From: Verrucomicrobiaceae bacterium
Lineage (GTDB): Bacteria > Verrucomicrobiota > Verrucomicrobiae > Verrucomicrobiales > Akkermansiaceae
Assembly: GCA_003820635.1 (NCBI GenBank)
Contig: RPOS01000028.1
Coordinates: forward strand, 1 to 35,877
DNA length: 35,877 bases
Direction of reading: 5' to 3'
Numbering within the stretch: position 1 is the first letter of the stretch; each line of letters starts with the position of its first letter. Below the pieces are notes generated by a model. It was not told the DNA's origin. It did no database searches and saw nothing but the letters and a program-made list of their open reading frames with translations. Both the position numbers and the translations under genes were made by a program. Positions 28,757 through 35,877 of the stretch are shown here, one piece after another.

Positions 28757-29587
28757 TCAAATTTGGGATTTCGTGGAGATCACCTCGTTCATGCTGCCGG
28801 AGCGGAAGCCATCGAGATCGAGTGAAACATAGGCGAAACCCGCCTTGCGGACGGCGGCGGCGACTTCGCTCCGTTTATCTAACAAATCTGGCAGCAGCGC
28901 GGTTTCGATCTCGATGCGTGCGACGCCGTCGTGATCGCGCACGCGGCATTGGCGGAAGCCGAGCGCCTTGAGCGCGGACTCCGCGCGGTCGATGCGGCCG
29001 AGTTTTTCCACGGTGACGGGCGAGCCGTAGGGGATGCGCGACGCGAGGCAGGCGGCGGCGGGCTTGTCCCAGACATCGAGGCCGAGTTCGCGCGCCCATT
29101 CGCGGATGTCCTGCTTGGTCATGCCGGCTTCGGCCAGCGGGCCGCGCACGCCGTGTTGTTTGGCGGCGCGGCGGCCGGGGCGGAAATCGCCCTGGTCATC
29201 GGCGTTGGCACCATCCACGACCACGGCGATGCCCTCGCGGGCGGCCAGTGCGGTGAAGGTGTGGTAGGCGGTGTCCTTGCAATGGAAGCAGCGGTCCGGC
29301 GCGTTGGCGGCGTAAGACGGCTTGTCGATCTCATCCGTGGGCACCTCGATGTGGCGGATGCCGGCGGCGAGTGCGGCGGTGCGCGCGTCTTCGAGTTCAC
29401 CGCTGGCGAGGCTCGGGGAAACCGCCGTGGCGGCCAGCGCCCTTTCACCCAGCACCCTGGCGGCCACGGCGGCCAGCAGCACGCTGTCCACACCGCCGGA
29501 ACAAGCGACGAGCACGCTGCCGCAGTCGCGCAGGATGGACTCGACCCGCGCGCGGCGTTCCAGATGGAGGTTTGGCGGATTCATCAT
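28757..29587 (-). CDS. larE: Pyridinium dinucleotide sulfurtransferase LarE
   Basis: Converts the two carboxylates of the NPN precursor to thiocarboxylates. The 276 residues have the ATP pyrophosphatase P-loop S-G-G-V-D-S at 30-35 and DGANADDQGDFRPG. A Cys180 in PAAACLASRIPYG matches the sacrificial Cys position (Cys176) of the L. plantarum enzyme. There is also a C-F-H-C pair at 100-103, so with Cys180 three Cys could instead bind an iron-sulfur cluster, as in the [4Fe-4S] type of LarE. Which type this is cannot be settled from the sequence alone. The start codon is doubled (ATG ATG). larB follows after one base; the upstream ferredoxin gene ends 44 bases before. Confidence 0.94.
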   Translation of the reverse strand: MMNPPNLHLERRARVESILRDCGSVLVACSGGVDSVLLAAVAARVLGERALAATAVSPSLASGELEDARTAALAAGIRHIEVPTDEIDKPSYAANAPDRCFHCKDTAYHTFTALAAREGIAVVVDGANADDQGDFRPGRRAAKQHGVRGPLAEAGMTKQDIREWARELGLDVWDKPAAACLASRIPYGSPVTVEKLGRIDRAESALKALGFRQCRVRDHDGVARIEIETALLPDLLDKRSEVAAAVRKAGFAYVSLDLDGFRSGSMNEVISTKSQI

Positions 29588-29631
29588 GATGCATCGGGAC
29601 TTTGGGCGCGGTCATGAAGGCCGGCAAGGAT

Positions 29632-31176
29632 TCAAAACGGGAATTCCTGCTCCATCTCGCGGACGGTGTTTTCCTGGCCGAGCTTCACGACCTTCGCGCG
29701 CTCGTGAACGGGGAGCCCGTCCACGATGATGGCCTTGTCCGGCCGGACGGGGCAAATGAACTCGCAGCCGCCGCAACCGACGCAGAGTTCCGGGTCCACC
29801 TCGGGAATGGTGAGGTTGTTATTCCACGGCACCATGCGCACCGCCTGGGTGGGGCAATGCTCGTTGCAGGCTCCGCAGGAGGTGCCCTTGGTTTTCACCA
29901 CGCAGCGGTCCTGGAAAAACAGGGCCACACCGGTGCGCACGCGGCGGCGTTCCTCCACGGTGAGCGGCTGGATCGCACCCGTCGGGCAGATTTGCGAGCA
30001 GTTCGAGCAATTGTAGGAACAGAACGCGACCGTGAAATCCTGGTGCGGCTGCAGGAATCCCGCCAACCCGTGTTCTCTAACAGAAGGACGCAGCACCTGG
30101 TCGGGGCAGTTTGCGACGCACAGGTGGCAGGCCGTGCAGCGGCTTTGGAAATGAGCCAGAGATTTCGCGCCGGGTGGCAGCACGGCGCGCTTGCTGCGCT
30201 GGGTGAGGCCTTGCGGGAATGACTGATCCGCCGCGAGTGCTGCCGCCGGAATGGCCACGCCCGATGCCAGAAAGGAACGACGTCCGATGGCGGGCAGATG
30301 ATATTTCCCCGATGACCCGGCAGCGGGCGATTCATCGGCACGGTGCGTGGACTGCAAGGTGATGCCACTGCGGCGGCACGATGTCACGCAGTCCAGGCAC
30401 ATCACGCAGCGCGAATGGTCGATCGTGTGCTTGCGGAAGTCGATGCACTGGGCGGGGCAGACGCGCTCGCACATCGAACAACCGACGCAGGCGGAGTCGG
30501 CGATTTGCAGGCGGAAACGCGCGTGCTTCGAGAAGAAACCGAGCACCGCACCCACCGGGCAAACGGTGTTGCACCAGAGGCGGCCGCGAAAGATGGCGGA
30601 AACCACCACCAGTGCGAGCAGGCCGAGCGCCACTCCGGCGGTGGTCCAGGCGACCGGTGAAACGTCCACCGGCCGGAAGACTCCGGTAGAGGAAATCAGG
30701 TGGTTTGCCCATCCGAGTGCGGGCCGCAGCGTGGCGGCGGTGATCTTGCCGAAGATGCTGTAGGGATCGAGCAACCCGAGCGGAACGGCGCTTCCCGCCA
30801 GCAATCCCGCGGCGCTGACTGCGACCGCGCCCGCCCTTACCCAGGGACGGCCGGGGCGATGGGTGAGTTTGCGTTTTTTCCCGGTGCGCCGCGCAAGCCA
30901 GGCTGATAGATCCATCAGCACGCCCAGCGGGCAAAGCATCGCACAATACACGCGGCCGAAAACCAGCGTGAGCACGACCACCGCGATGCAGCCTGCGGCC
31001 AGCCAGCCGGCTCGCTGTGTGAAATCTAACAACGAAGGCGCGAACTGCGGCCAGAGCGCGATCCGCGCCACCAATGCCGGAATCCAGCCGCCGATGTCGG
31101 CGAAGGCCAGCGTGTAAAATGCCAGAACTCCGCCGCCGACTGCGATCCGGAGTTTCCGGTAAAGCGCGGCGTTCAT
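29632..31176 (-). CDS. Membrane polyferredoxin, NapH-like half fused to NapG-like half
   Basis: Predicted inner-membrane electron carrier. 514 residues. The N-terminal half (1 to about 215) has about four helices and two C-x-x-x-C-P motifs (VYCAMLCPLG, LWCNTVCPVG), as in NapH/CcoG-type proteins, followed by two ferredoxin cluster motifs (CVGCSMCERVCP, CVMCLDCVTSC). At 298-313 is a Tat-like segment G-R-R-S-F-L-A-S-G with a hydrophobic run. After it come four more cluster motifs (CTACHLCVANCP, CSYNCSNCSQICP, CGACNEHCP, CVGCGGCEFICP), as in NapG. Its start overlaps the DUF362 stop by four bases, and larE follows. A quinol-to-periplasm redox role is an inference from NapGH. Confidence 0.9.
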   Translation of the reverse strand: MNAALYRKLRIAVGGGVLAFYTLAFADIGGWIPALVARIALWPQFAPSLLDFTQRAGWLAAGCIAVVVLTLVFGRVYCAMLCPLGVLMDLSAWLARRTGKKRKLTHRPGRPWVRAGAVAVSAAGLLAGSAVPLGLLDPYSIFGKITAATLRPALGWANHLISSTGVFRPVDVSPVAWTTAGVALGLLALVVVSAIFRGRLWCNTVCPVGAVLGFFSKHARFRLQIADSACVGCSMCERVCPAQCIDFRKHTIDHSRCVMCLDCVTSCRRSGITLQSTHRADESPAAGSSGKYHLPAIGRRSFLASGVAIPAAALAADQSFPQGLTQRSKRAVLPPGAKSLAHFQSRCTACHLCVANCPDQVLRPSVREHGLAGFLQPHQDFTVAFCSYNCSNCSQICPTGAIQPLTVEERRRVRTGVALFFQDRCVVKTKGTSCGACNEHCPTQAVRMVPWNNNLTIPEVDPELCVGCGGCEFICPVRPDKAIIVDGLPVHERAKVVKLGQENTVREMEQEFPF

Positions 31177-32096
31177 GCCTCAAGCGTGATGCGCTTGATC
31201 TTCACCTTGGACAGGTCCGCCTGCCCGGCACCCATTTCGCCGGCGAAGCGGACAAACCCGAGCTCCTCGGGTTTCATGCCGAAGAGTTTCGCAGCGGCGG
31301 CATCCAGCGCCACCATGTCCTTGCCAAGCATCTGGTATTGGGCGAGTTCGCCGTCCTCCTCCGCGCGTCCCTGCGGGCCGTTCTTGCGGAGGATGCGGTA
31401 GGCATCGATGATGTTGAGGTCCGGTTTCTTCGGCGTGAAGCAAAGGTCCGCAATGCACTGGTCGAGCCCCGAGTTGTGGAAAAAGCGGCGGTCCCACACC
31501 ACGCCCATGAGGTTTTTCATGCAGAGCGAGAGTTTCGCGCCGCCGTGGTGCTTGAGCACGGGCACGTTGATGAAGACGTCGCAATCGAGCATCTCCTTGT
31601 GCACGAGGGCGCTCTTCACGAGTTTCGCACCCGCCAGATCCACCTTGCGGTAGTGGGCTTCAAGGTTGGCCGGAGCCATCGCGCCACCGGCGTCCTCCAC
31701 GGCCTTGGCGATGCCGCTGGTCTGGTAGCTGCGCTCCCAGTTGTGGCAGGTGTGGTCGAAAACCGTCACCTTGGCCGCGCCGGCCTTGAGGCAGTGGCGG
31801 ACGATGGCGGCGACCAGCTCCGGGTTGGTGTTGGCGGGGATTTCCGGCGGTTGGTCCCAAGCGATGTTCGGCTTGATGACGACTTTCTGCCCTTTGTTCA
31901 CAAAGGTCTTCATGCCGCCCAGCACTGCAATGCCGGCCTCGAACATGCCGACAGGGTCGCCATTGCGCACAGCCACCAGATCCCATGGCCCCTCACCATC
32001 GGCCTCCGGTGTCGCAAACAGCGGATTGTGCCAGGAAATCGCGGCGGCGGTCGCGGCGGTGGTCCCGATGAAACGGCGGCGGTTCAATAATGTCAT
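31173..32096 (-). CDS. Tat-exported DUF362 protein, candidate LarA-like nickel-pincer enzyme
   Basis: 307 residues from ATG 32096. A twin-arginine signal is clear: L-N-R-R-R-F-I-G-T-T-A-A-T-A-A-A. The rest is a DUF362 domain without its own ferredoxin motif. It contains KPNIAWDQPPEIPANTNPE, VFDHTCHNW (His115) and VLKHHGGAKLSLCMKNLMG. His184 and Lys194 of the last motif are ten apart. From memory, LarA uses a His in a D-H-T-R motif (108), His174 and the cofactor-tethering Lys184, also ten apart; the first-to-second His distance is 69 here and 66 there. Together with the larEBC operon and no larA in the window, this suggests an NPN-dependent enzyme. The Tat route suits a protein folded around a cofactor in the cytoplasm. 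The family call is firm; the function is inference. It has the only good Shine-Dalgarno I found (AGGAGG). Confidence 0.88.
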   Translation of the reverse strand: MTLLNRRRFIGTTAATAAAISWHNPLFATPEADGEGPWDLVAVRNGDPVGMFEAGIAVLGGMKTFVNKGQKVVIKPNIAWDQPPEIPANTNPELVAAIVRHCLKAGAAKVTVFDHTCHNWERSYQTSGIAKAVEDAGGAMAPANLEAHYRKVDLAGAKLVKSALVHKEMLDCDVFINVPVLKHHGGAKLSLCMKNLMGVVWDRRFFHNSGLDQCIADLCFTPKKPDLNIIDAYRILRKNGPQGRAEEDGELAQYQMLGKDMVALDAAAAKLFGMKPEELGFVRFAGEMGAGQADLSKVKIKRITLEA

Positions 32097-32101
32097 GAGA
32101 T

Positions 32102-32107
32102 CCTCCT
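32102..32107 (-). promoter_or_regulatory. Strong ribosome-binding site of the DUF362 gene
   Basis: AGGAGG on the minus strand, five bases before ATG 32096, preceded by an A-run. It fixes the start at 32096 rather than the in-frame ATG at 32129. Other genes in the window lack such a site. Confidence 0.8.
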
Positions 32108-32251
32108 TTTTTCCGATGGGTGGAATCACAAGCTATCCCCGGGCATTCCTGCCGCAAGCAGGCTGGAAAATGCGCGGGGTTTCCGCTAATTGATGCGCAG
32201 TGGCAAGCGTCATGCATTTCCGCCTTCCTCCGGCTGCCGAGGAAAAATGCT

Positions 32252-32280
32252 TTGGTGGCGGTGGAAATCCGGCCTATATC
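32252..32280 (+). promoter_or_regulatory. Possible sigma-70 type promoter of ispH
   Basis: TTGGTG at 32252-32257, a 17-base spacer and TATATC at 32275-32280 (four of six -10 matches). Transcription would begin within a few bases of ATG 32289, giving a nearly leaderless mRNA. It lies in the 192-base divergent region shared with the DUF362 operon. Confidence 0.35.
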
Positions 32281-32288
32281 CGGTGCCA

Positions 32289-33518
32289 ATGAGCGACGCC
32301 CCTGCAGACACCAAACGTCCCCGCATCAACATCCGCCGCCCGGACGTCATGGAACTCGTCTCCGCCGAGGTGGCGGTGCATTTCCATTCGTCCATCGTCG
32401 AGAAACTGCGCGACCGCGGCGGGAAAATCACCATCGGCAAGACCACGCTGCTGCTCGCCGAGCAATTCGGCTTCTGCTACGGCGTGGAACGCGCCATCGA
32501 TCTGGCCTACGCCTCGCGCCGGGTTTTCCCGGACAACCGGATTTTCCTCATCGGCGAGATCATCCACAATCCGGACGTGAACCGCCACCTGCGCGAGATG
32601 GGCATCGTCTCGCTGCCATGGCAGCAGCTCACCGGCGACTATGATGATCTAACGGAAGACGACGTGGTGATCGTCCCCGCGTTCGGTGCGCCCACCGACT
32701 TCATGGCACGGGTGGTGCAAAAGGGATGTTACATCGTGGACACCACCTGCGGCGACGTGATGAAGGTCTGGCGGCGCGTCCGCGGCTATGCGAAGGATGG
32801 TGTGACTTCCATCATCCACGGCAAGGCCAACCATGAGGAAACCCGCGCCACAGCCTCCCGCGCACTCGGCGAAAACGGATACGGCCGGTATCTCGTGGTC
32901 CTCACCCTCAGCGATGTTGATTTCGTCTGCGGCTACATCCGCCATGGCGGCGACAAGCAGGAGTTTCTCGCACGCTTCACAGGCAGCCACTCACCGGGAT
33001 TCGATCCGGACATCCACTTGCAAAAAGTCGGCGTGGCCAACCAGACCACCATGCTCAAGAGCGAGACGGAGGAAATCCAGCACCGCATCCGCCAGGCCAT
33101 CACCGAGCGCGATGGCGACGCCACCTCGTTTCACTTCTTCGACACCATCTGTGGAGCCACCCAGGAGCGCCAGGACGCGCTTTTTGAAATGCTGAAAAAG
33201 CCGATGGACCTGCTGCTGGTCGTCGGCGGCTACAACAGCTCCAACACCGCCCACCTCGTCGAGATCGCGGAACCGGAAGTTCCGACCTTTTTCATCCGCA
33301 GCGCGGCATGCATCCGCTCACTTGAGGAAATCGTCCACTACGACCTTCATCGCAGGGAGGAAATCACCTCCAGCTACAAAAAATGGCTGGATCCGGAACA
33401 ACCGGTCACCGTGGGCATCACCGCCGGCGCCTCCTGCCCGAACAACTTGATCGAGGAAGCCATTTTCAAGATTTTCGAACTGCGCGGCGTCCCCCGCGAG
33501 GCGCTGGACCACTTGTAA
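32289..33518 (+). CDS. ispH: 4-hydroxy-3-methylbut-2-enyl diphosphate reductase, long form
   Basis: Last step of the non-mevalonate isoprenoid pathway, making IPP and DMAPP with an iron-sulfur cluster. The 409 residues are about 90 longer than the common bacterial IspH and resemble the cyanobacterial/plant form. The three cluster Cys are visible in [21 protein letters not shown] and [12 protein letters not shown]. The catalytic His/Glu region is HGKANHEET, and [15 protein letters not shown] is also typical. The start at 32289 (MSDAPADTK) is preferred over the in-frame ATG at 32190, which adds Arg/Trp-rich sequence. aroC follows after 74 bases. It requires reductant, usually ferredoxin or flavodoxin. 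Confidence 0.95.
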   Translation: MSDAPADTKRPRINIRRPDVMELVSAEVAVHFHSSIVEKLRDRGGKITIGKTTLLLAEQFGFCYGVERAIDLAYASRRVFPDNRIFLIGEIIHNPDVNRHLREMGIVSLPWQQLTGDYDDLTEDDVVIVPAFGAPTDFMARVVQKGCYIVDTTCGDVMKVWRRVRGYAKDGVTSIIHGKANHEETRATASRALGENGYGRYLVVLTLSDVDFVCGYIRHGGDKQEFLARFTGSHSPGFDPDIHLQKVGVANQTTMLKSETEEIQHRIRQAITERDGDATSFHFFDTICGATQERQDALFEMLKKPMDLLLVVGGYNSSNTAHLVEIAEPEVPTFFIRSAACIRSLEEIVHYDLHRREEITSSYKKWLDPEQPVTVGITAGASCPNNLIEEAIFKIFELRGVPREALDHL

Positions 33519-33592
33519 AGCGGCAAATCAGACCCCTGGCCGCGCCTTGCTTCCCTCTTGCCCCGCGCCGCGTGCCGCATACGCTCATCCGC

Positions 33593-34675
33593 ATGTCATC
33601 CACTTTCGGCCAGGTTTTCCGCATCCACACCTTCGGCGAGTCGCACGGCGGCGGGGTCGGCGTCGTCATCGACGGCTGCCCGCCGCGCATTCCGGTTTCA
33701 TTGGAAAACATCCAGCGCGAACTCGACCGCCGCCGGCCCGGCCAATCCGACATCGTCACCCCGCGCAAGGAGGCGGACAGCGCCGAAGTCCTCTCCGGCC
33801 TGCACGACGGGCTCACGCTCGGCACACCGATCTCCATCATTGTTAGAAACACCGACCAACGCCCGGGTTCCTACGATGAAATGGCCGTGAAATACCGGCC
33901 CAGCCACGCGGATTACACCTACGACGCGAAATACGGCATCCGTGCCCCCTCCGGCGGCGGTCGCGCCTCCGCCCGCGAAACCATCGGCCGCGTCGCCGCC
34001 GCCGCCGTCGCACGCCAAGTGCTCGACACCCTGCACCCGGGCATTGAAGTGCTTGCTTGGGTGAAATCCATCCAACACCTCGAAGCCGACGTCGATCCGC
34101 AGACCATCACCGCAGAAACCATCGAGTCCAACATCGTGCGCACCGGAGATCCCGCCATGGTCCAGCCCATGATCGATCACATCAAGGCCATCCGCGGCGA
34201 GGGAAACTCCGTCGGCGGCGTGATCGAGTGCGTGATCCGCAATTGCCCGCCCGGCCTCGGCGAGCCGATTTTCGACAAGCTCGAAGCCGACCTCGCCAAA
34301 GCCATGCTCTCCATCCCCGCGACCAAGGGCTTCGAGATCGGCTCCGGATTCTCCGGCACGCTTCTCACCGGCCGTGAGCACAACGATGCGTTCCGCATGG
34401 TCGATGGCAAGGTCCGCACCACCAGCAACCGCTCCGGCGGAGTGCAAGGCGGCATTTCCAACGGCGAGCCCATCGTTATCCGCGTGGCCTTCAAGCCCAC
34501 CGCCACCATCATGACCTCCCAGGAAACCGTCACCTCCGGCGGCGAGAACACCGAACTCTCCGGCAAGGGCCGCCACGATGCCTGCGTGCTTCCCCGCGCC
34601 GTCCCCATCGTCGAGGCCATGGCCACGCTGGTGCTGACCGATCATCTGCTCCGGCAGCGGTGCGTGGATCGTTGA
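33593..34675 (+). CDS. aroC: Chorismate synthase
   Basis: Final step of the shikimate pathway, EPSP to chorismate, dependent on reduced FMN. The 360 residues from ATG 33593 show the signature motifs [17 protein letters not shown] near the N-terminus, [36 protein letters not shown], and at the C-terminus [16 protein letters not shown] and [18 protein letters not shown]. The frame extends upstream into ispH, but that part is not coding. No Shine-Dalgarno is visible. The other shikimate genes are not in the window. A gene-poor 356-base gap follows. Confidence 0.97.
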   Translation: MSSTFGQVFRIHTFGESHGGGVGVVIDGCPPRIPVSLENIQRELDRRRPGQSDIVTPRKEADSAEVLSGLHDGLTLGTPISIIVRNTDQRPGSYDEMAVKYRPSHADYTYDAKYGIRAPSGGGRASARETIGRVAAAAVARQVLDTLHPGIEVLAWVKSIQHLEADVDPQTITAETIESNIVRTGDPAMVQPMIDHIKAIRGEGNSVGGVIECVIRNCPPGLGEPIFDKLEADLAKAMLSIPATKGFEIGSGFSGTLLTGREHNDAFRMVDGKVRTTSNRSGGVQGGISNGEPIVIRVAFKPTATIMTSQETVTSGGENTELSGKGRHDACVLPRAVPIVEAMATLVLTDHLLRQRCVDR

Positions 34676-35031
34676 TCTCTATGACAGCCGGGCTGATCCC
34701 CGTGACGGCACGGCCGCAAGGGCTTTGCAACACTCCTGCGGATCTGGCCGTTTCAGACCTGACTGACGCCCCGCGTTTTCTCGGGACGGGCCAGGGGCCT
34801 GGCGACTTTTTCCCAGAGCTGCTTGCGGGTTTTGGCCATCTCACGGGGCTGGGCTTGGCGCTTGCAAAGCGCCGCCACGGGTCAAAGGGAGTCACGACAC
34901 CTTCTGGTGCGTGAGGTTCCCACAGCAAAGAACGTCAACAGAACTGCTGCAGGGGATTTGGTGAACATTTCATGCAATGGGCCGGAAAGCCGATCTTGAC
35001 ATGCGGACGCTTTCCCGCACGTTATCCCGTC
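34676..35031. other. Gene-poor region between aroC and the toxin-antitoxin pair
   Basis: 356 bases with no convincing gene. Two hairpins stand out: GGCGCTT-GCA-AAGCGCC at 34857-34873 (perfect 7-bp stem) and an imperfect one at 34893-34913 around CACC-TTCT-GGTG. A 28-codon frame on the minus strand (34839 to 34753, starting MAKTRKQLWEK) is too short to call. The right end holds the antitoxin promoter. This could be a small RNA locus or decayed sequence; neither is proven. Confidence 0.45.
34996..35025 (+). promoter_or_regulatory. Probable promoter of the toxin-antitoxin operon
   Basis: A perfect -35 box TTGACA at 34996-35001 and, 18 bases on, a weak -10 CGTTAT at 35020-35025. The expected start of transcription is about 35032, the antitoxin ATG itself, which would make the mRNA leaderless. 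No clear palindromic operator is visible. Confidence 0.4.
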
Positions 35032-35274
35032 ATGACTACCGTCACCGCGACCAAAGCCCGTGGAAATCTCTATTCGCTCATCAAAGAGGTGCGGGAATCC
35101 CACGAGCCGATCCAGATCACGGGCAAACAAGGAAACGCCGTCCTGATCTCCGAAGAAGACTGGCGGTCGATCCACGAGTCGCTGTTCCTGCATTCGATTC
35201 CCGGGCTGGTCGATTCGATCACGAAAGCGCGAGCCGAAGGCTTGGAGCAGGCGACTGGAGATCTGGACTGGTGA
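35032..35274 (+). CDS. yefM: Phd/YefM family antitoxin
   Basis: Antitoxin of a type II toxin-antitoxin module: its N-terminal half binds the operon DNA and its C-terminal half neutralises the toxin. The 80 residues start at ATG 35032 (MTTVTATKARGNLYSLIKEV), a typical YefM N-terminus. ITGKQGNAVLISEEDWRSI fits the family core. The C-terminus with EGLEQATGDLDW is acidic, as usual for the toxin-binding tail. The in-frame ATG at 34972 is rejected because it would cross the promoter. The stop overlaps or lies just before the toxin start. Confidence 0.9.
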   Translation: MTTVTATKARGNLYSLIKEVRESHEPIQITGKQGNAVLISEEDWRSIHESLFLHSIPGLVDSITKARAEGLEQATGDLDW

Positions 35275-35279
35275 GGCCG

Positions 35280-35543
35280 ATGTACGAAATCGTTTACTCC
35301 CGGCAGGCCGGTAAGGACGCGAAAAAGCTCGCGGCGAGCCATCTGAAAAAGCAAGCCCAGACCTTGCTGGACATCATCGCCAGCGATCCTTTCCAATCCC
35401 CTCCCCGCTACGAATCGCTTTGCGGCGAACTGTCGGGATGTTTTTCGCGCAGGATCAACCTCCTGCATCGCATCGTTTACGAGGTGTTCATCGAGCAGAA
35501 AAAAGTGCTGATCCTGCGCATGTGGACTCACTACGGCGACTGA
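35280..35543 (+). CDS. yoeB: Txe/YoeB family toxin, ribosome-dependent mRNA interferase
   Basis: Predicted RelE-fold endoribonuclease that cleaves mRNA in the ribosomal A site. The 87 residues from ATG 35280 match YoeB: YSRQAGKDAKKL, the LSGCFSRRIN segment, LLHRIVYEV (catalytic Arg about 64) and the C-terminal W-T-H-Y (His84, Tyr85), matching the H-Y end of YoeB. Glu45 fits the catalytic Glu. GTG 35271 is an alternative start that overlaps the antitoxin stop by four bases and would couple translation. The intact catalytic set suggests an active toxin. Confidence 0.92.
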   Translation: MYEIVYSRQAGKDAKKLAASHLKKQAQTLLDIIASDPFQSPPRYESLCGELSGCFSRRINLLHRIVYEVFIEQKKVLILRMWTHYGD

Positions 35544-35559
35544 AGCCAGACGGAAACCG

Positions 35560-35602
35560 CTTCTCATTTCAGCTTCTCAGCATTTCAGAGTTTCAGCTTT
35601 TA
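35560..35602. repeat. Stuttering pyrimidine-rich repeat before the last gene
   Basis: Imperfect copies of TTTCAGC/TTCTCAGCA follow one another (CTTCTCATTTCAG, CTTCTCAGCATTTCAG, AGTTTCAGC) right up to the start of the next gene. In style it matches the intergenic elements at 7966-8081 and 16321-16365. Confidence 0.55.
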
Positions 35603-35606
35603 CCAA

Positions 35607-35877
35607 ATGTCCCCCGACTCCATCCCACAAATCAGCCTCGGCACCGCCGCGCTCGTCATCTTCGCGGTGTGCGCCGGATTCGTGCTGCTGCGCGGAATGA
35701 CGCGGATGATGATCGGCACCGTGGTGCTCGCACTCAGCGCATGGATCGGATTCAGAATTTGGCAACTCGCGCCCGGCCTGTCCATCGAGCACTTCGGAAG
35801 ATCCATCGGCCTCGTCACCACCGGACTGCCCATCGCCGGTTTCCTGGTTTCATTTTTCCTCATCCGCTTCATCACCA
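35607..35877 (+). CDS. Membrane protein, 3' end cut by window (possibly CvpA-like)
   Basis: 90 residues are visible from ATG 35607 (MSPDSIPQISLG) before the window ends. Three hydrophobic segments are evident: about residues 11-28 (LGTAALVIFAVCAGFVLL), 35-52 (MIGTVVLALSAWIGFRIW) and 70-88 (TTGLPIAGFLVSFFLIRF). The short R-G-M-T-R loop between the first two is reminiscent of CvpA-type proteins (L-R-G-x-x-R), but this is a weak resemblance and I give no function. The start follows a low-complexity stretch, without a Shine-Dalgarno. Confidence 0.6.
   Translation, partial: MSPDSIPQISLGTAALVIFAVCAGFVLLRGMTRMMIGTVVLALSAWIGFRIWQLAPGLSIEHFGRSIGLVTTGLPIAGFLVSFFLIRFIT

Noticed and set aside
34530..34928. 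132-codon minus-strand frame and an 84-codon plus-strand frame (34660-34914) after aroC
   Set aside because: Neither has a recognisable domain or credible start; the first overlaps aroC by about 145 bases with Arg/Trp/Pro-rich content.

Overview
The window is bacterial chromosome with high GC (roughly 62-65 percent by eye), almost fully coding, with short intergenic gaps and housekeeping genes on both strands. The gene content (MreBCD/PBP2 shape module, FtsI-like transpeptidases, lipobox and Tat signals) points to a two-membrane rod or ovoid bacterium. Upstream regions are pyrimidine-rich and nearly all lack a Shine-Dalgarno. The protein flavour (Rho with a long Ala/Lys/Pro-rich N-terminus, plant-like long IspH, Tat-DUF362 next to a membrane polyferredoxin) suggests Verrucomicrobiota, perhaps near Luteolibacter/Haloferula. 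That placement is an inference from style, not from a marker gene or a search.

Layout, left to right. 1-3.5 kb: a truncated PBP2-type transpeptidase (-), a small lipoprotein (-) and a divergent Ste24-type M48 protease (+), whose stop codon lies inside a convergent tRNA-Thr(UGU). 3.6-8 kb: pyrF (-), a 68-aa membrane protein (+), a Na+/Ca2+ exchanger-type antiporter (-), a peroxiredoxin-like protein (+) and an M20 dipeptidase (+). 8-17.8 kb: glnS, then a co-directional block mreB-mreC-mreD-mrdA-rng, then pyk. 17.9-18.8 kb: a solitary beta-class DNA methyltransferase. 18.8-24 kb (-): DUF1015 protein, kup, a stand-alone ketoacyl synthase and an L,D-transpeptidase fused to a HAD-like domain; the last two overlap by 4 bases. 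24.4-26.9 kb (+): yebC and rho. 26.9-32.1 kb (-): a tight operon of Tat-DUF362 protein, membrane polyferredoxin, larE, larB, larC. 32.3-34.7 kb (+): ispH and aroC. 34.7-35 kb: a gene-poor gap. 35-35.5 kb: a YefM/YoeB-type toxin-antitoxin pair. The right edge holds the start of a membrane protein.

The most promising unit is the DUF362-ferredoxin-larEBC operon. It carries the complete maturation set for the nickel-pincer nucleotide cofactor but no recognisable larA. The DUF362 protein has a Tat signal and residues spaced like LarA's catalytic His, His and cofactor-tethering Lys (DHT, then H-x9-K). I propose that it is a LarA-like, exported nickel-pincer enzyme fed by the neighbouring ferredoxin. 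Other points of interest are the L,D-transpeptidase/HAD fusion coupled to a ketoacyl synthase, a second PBP2 outside the mre cluster, stuttering purine/pyrimidine intergenic repeats, and rare Leu codons locked into a TGTTAG/CTAAC context.
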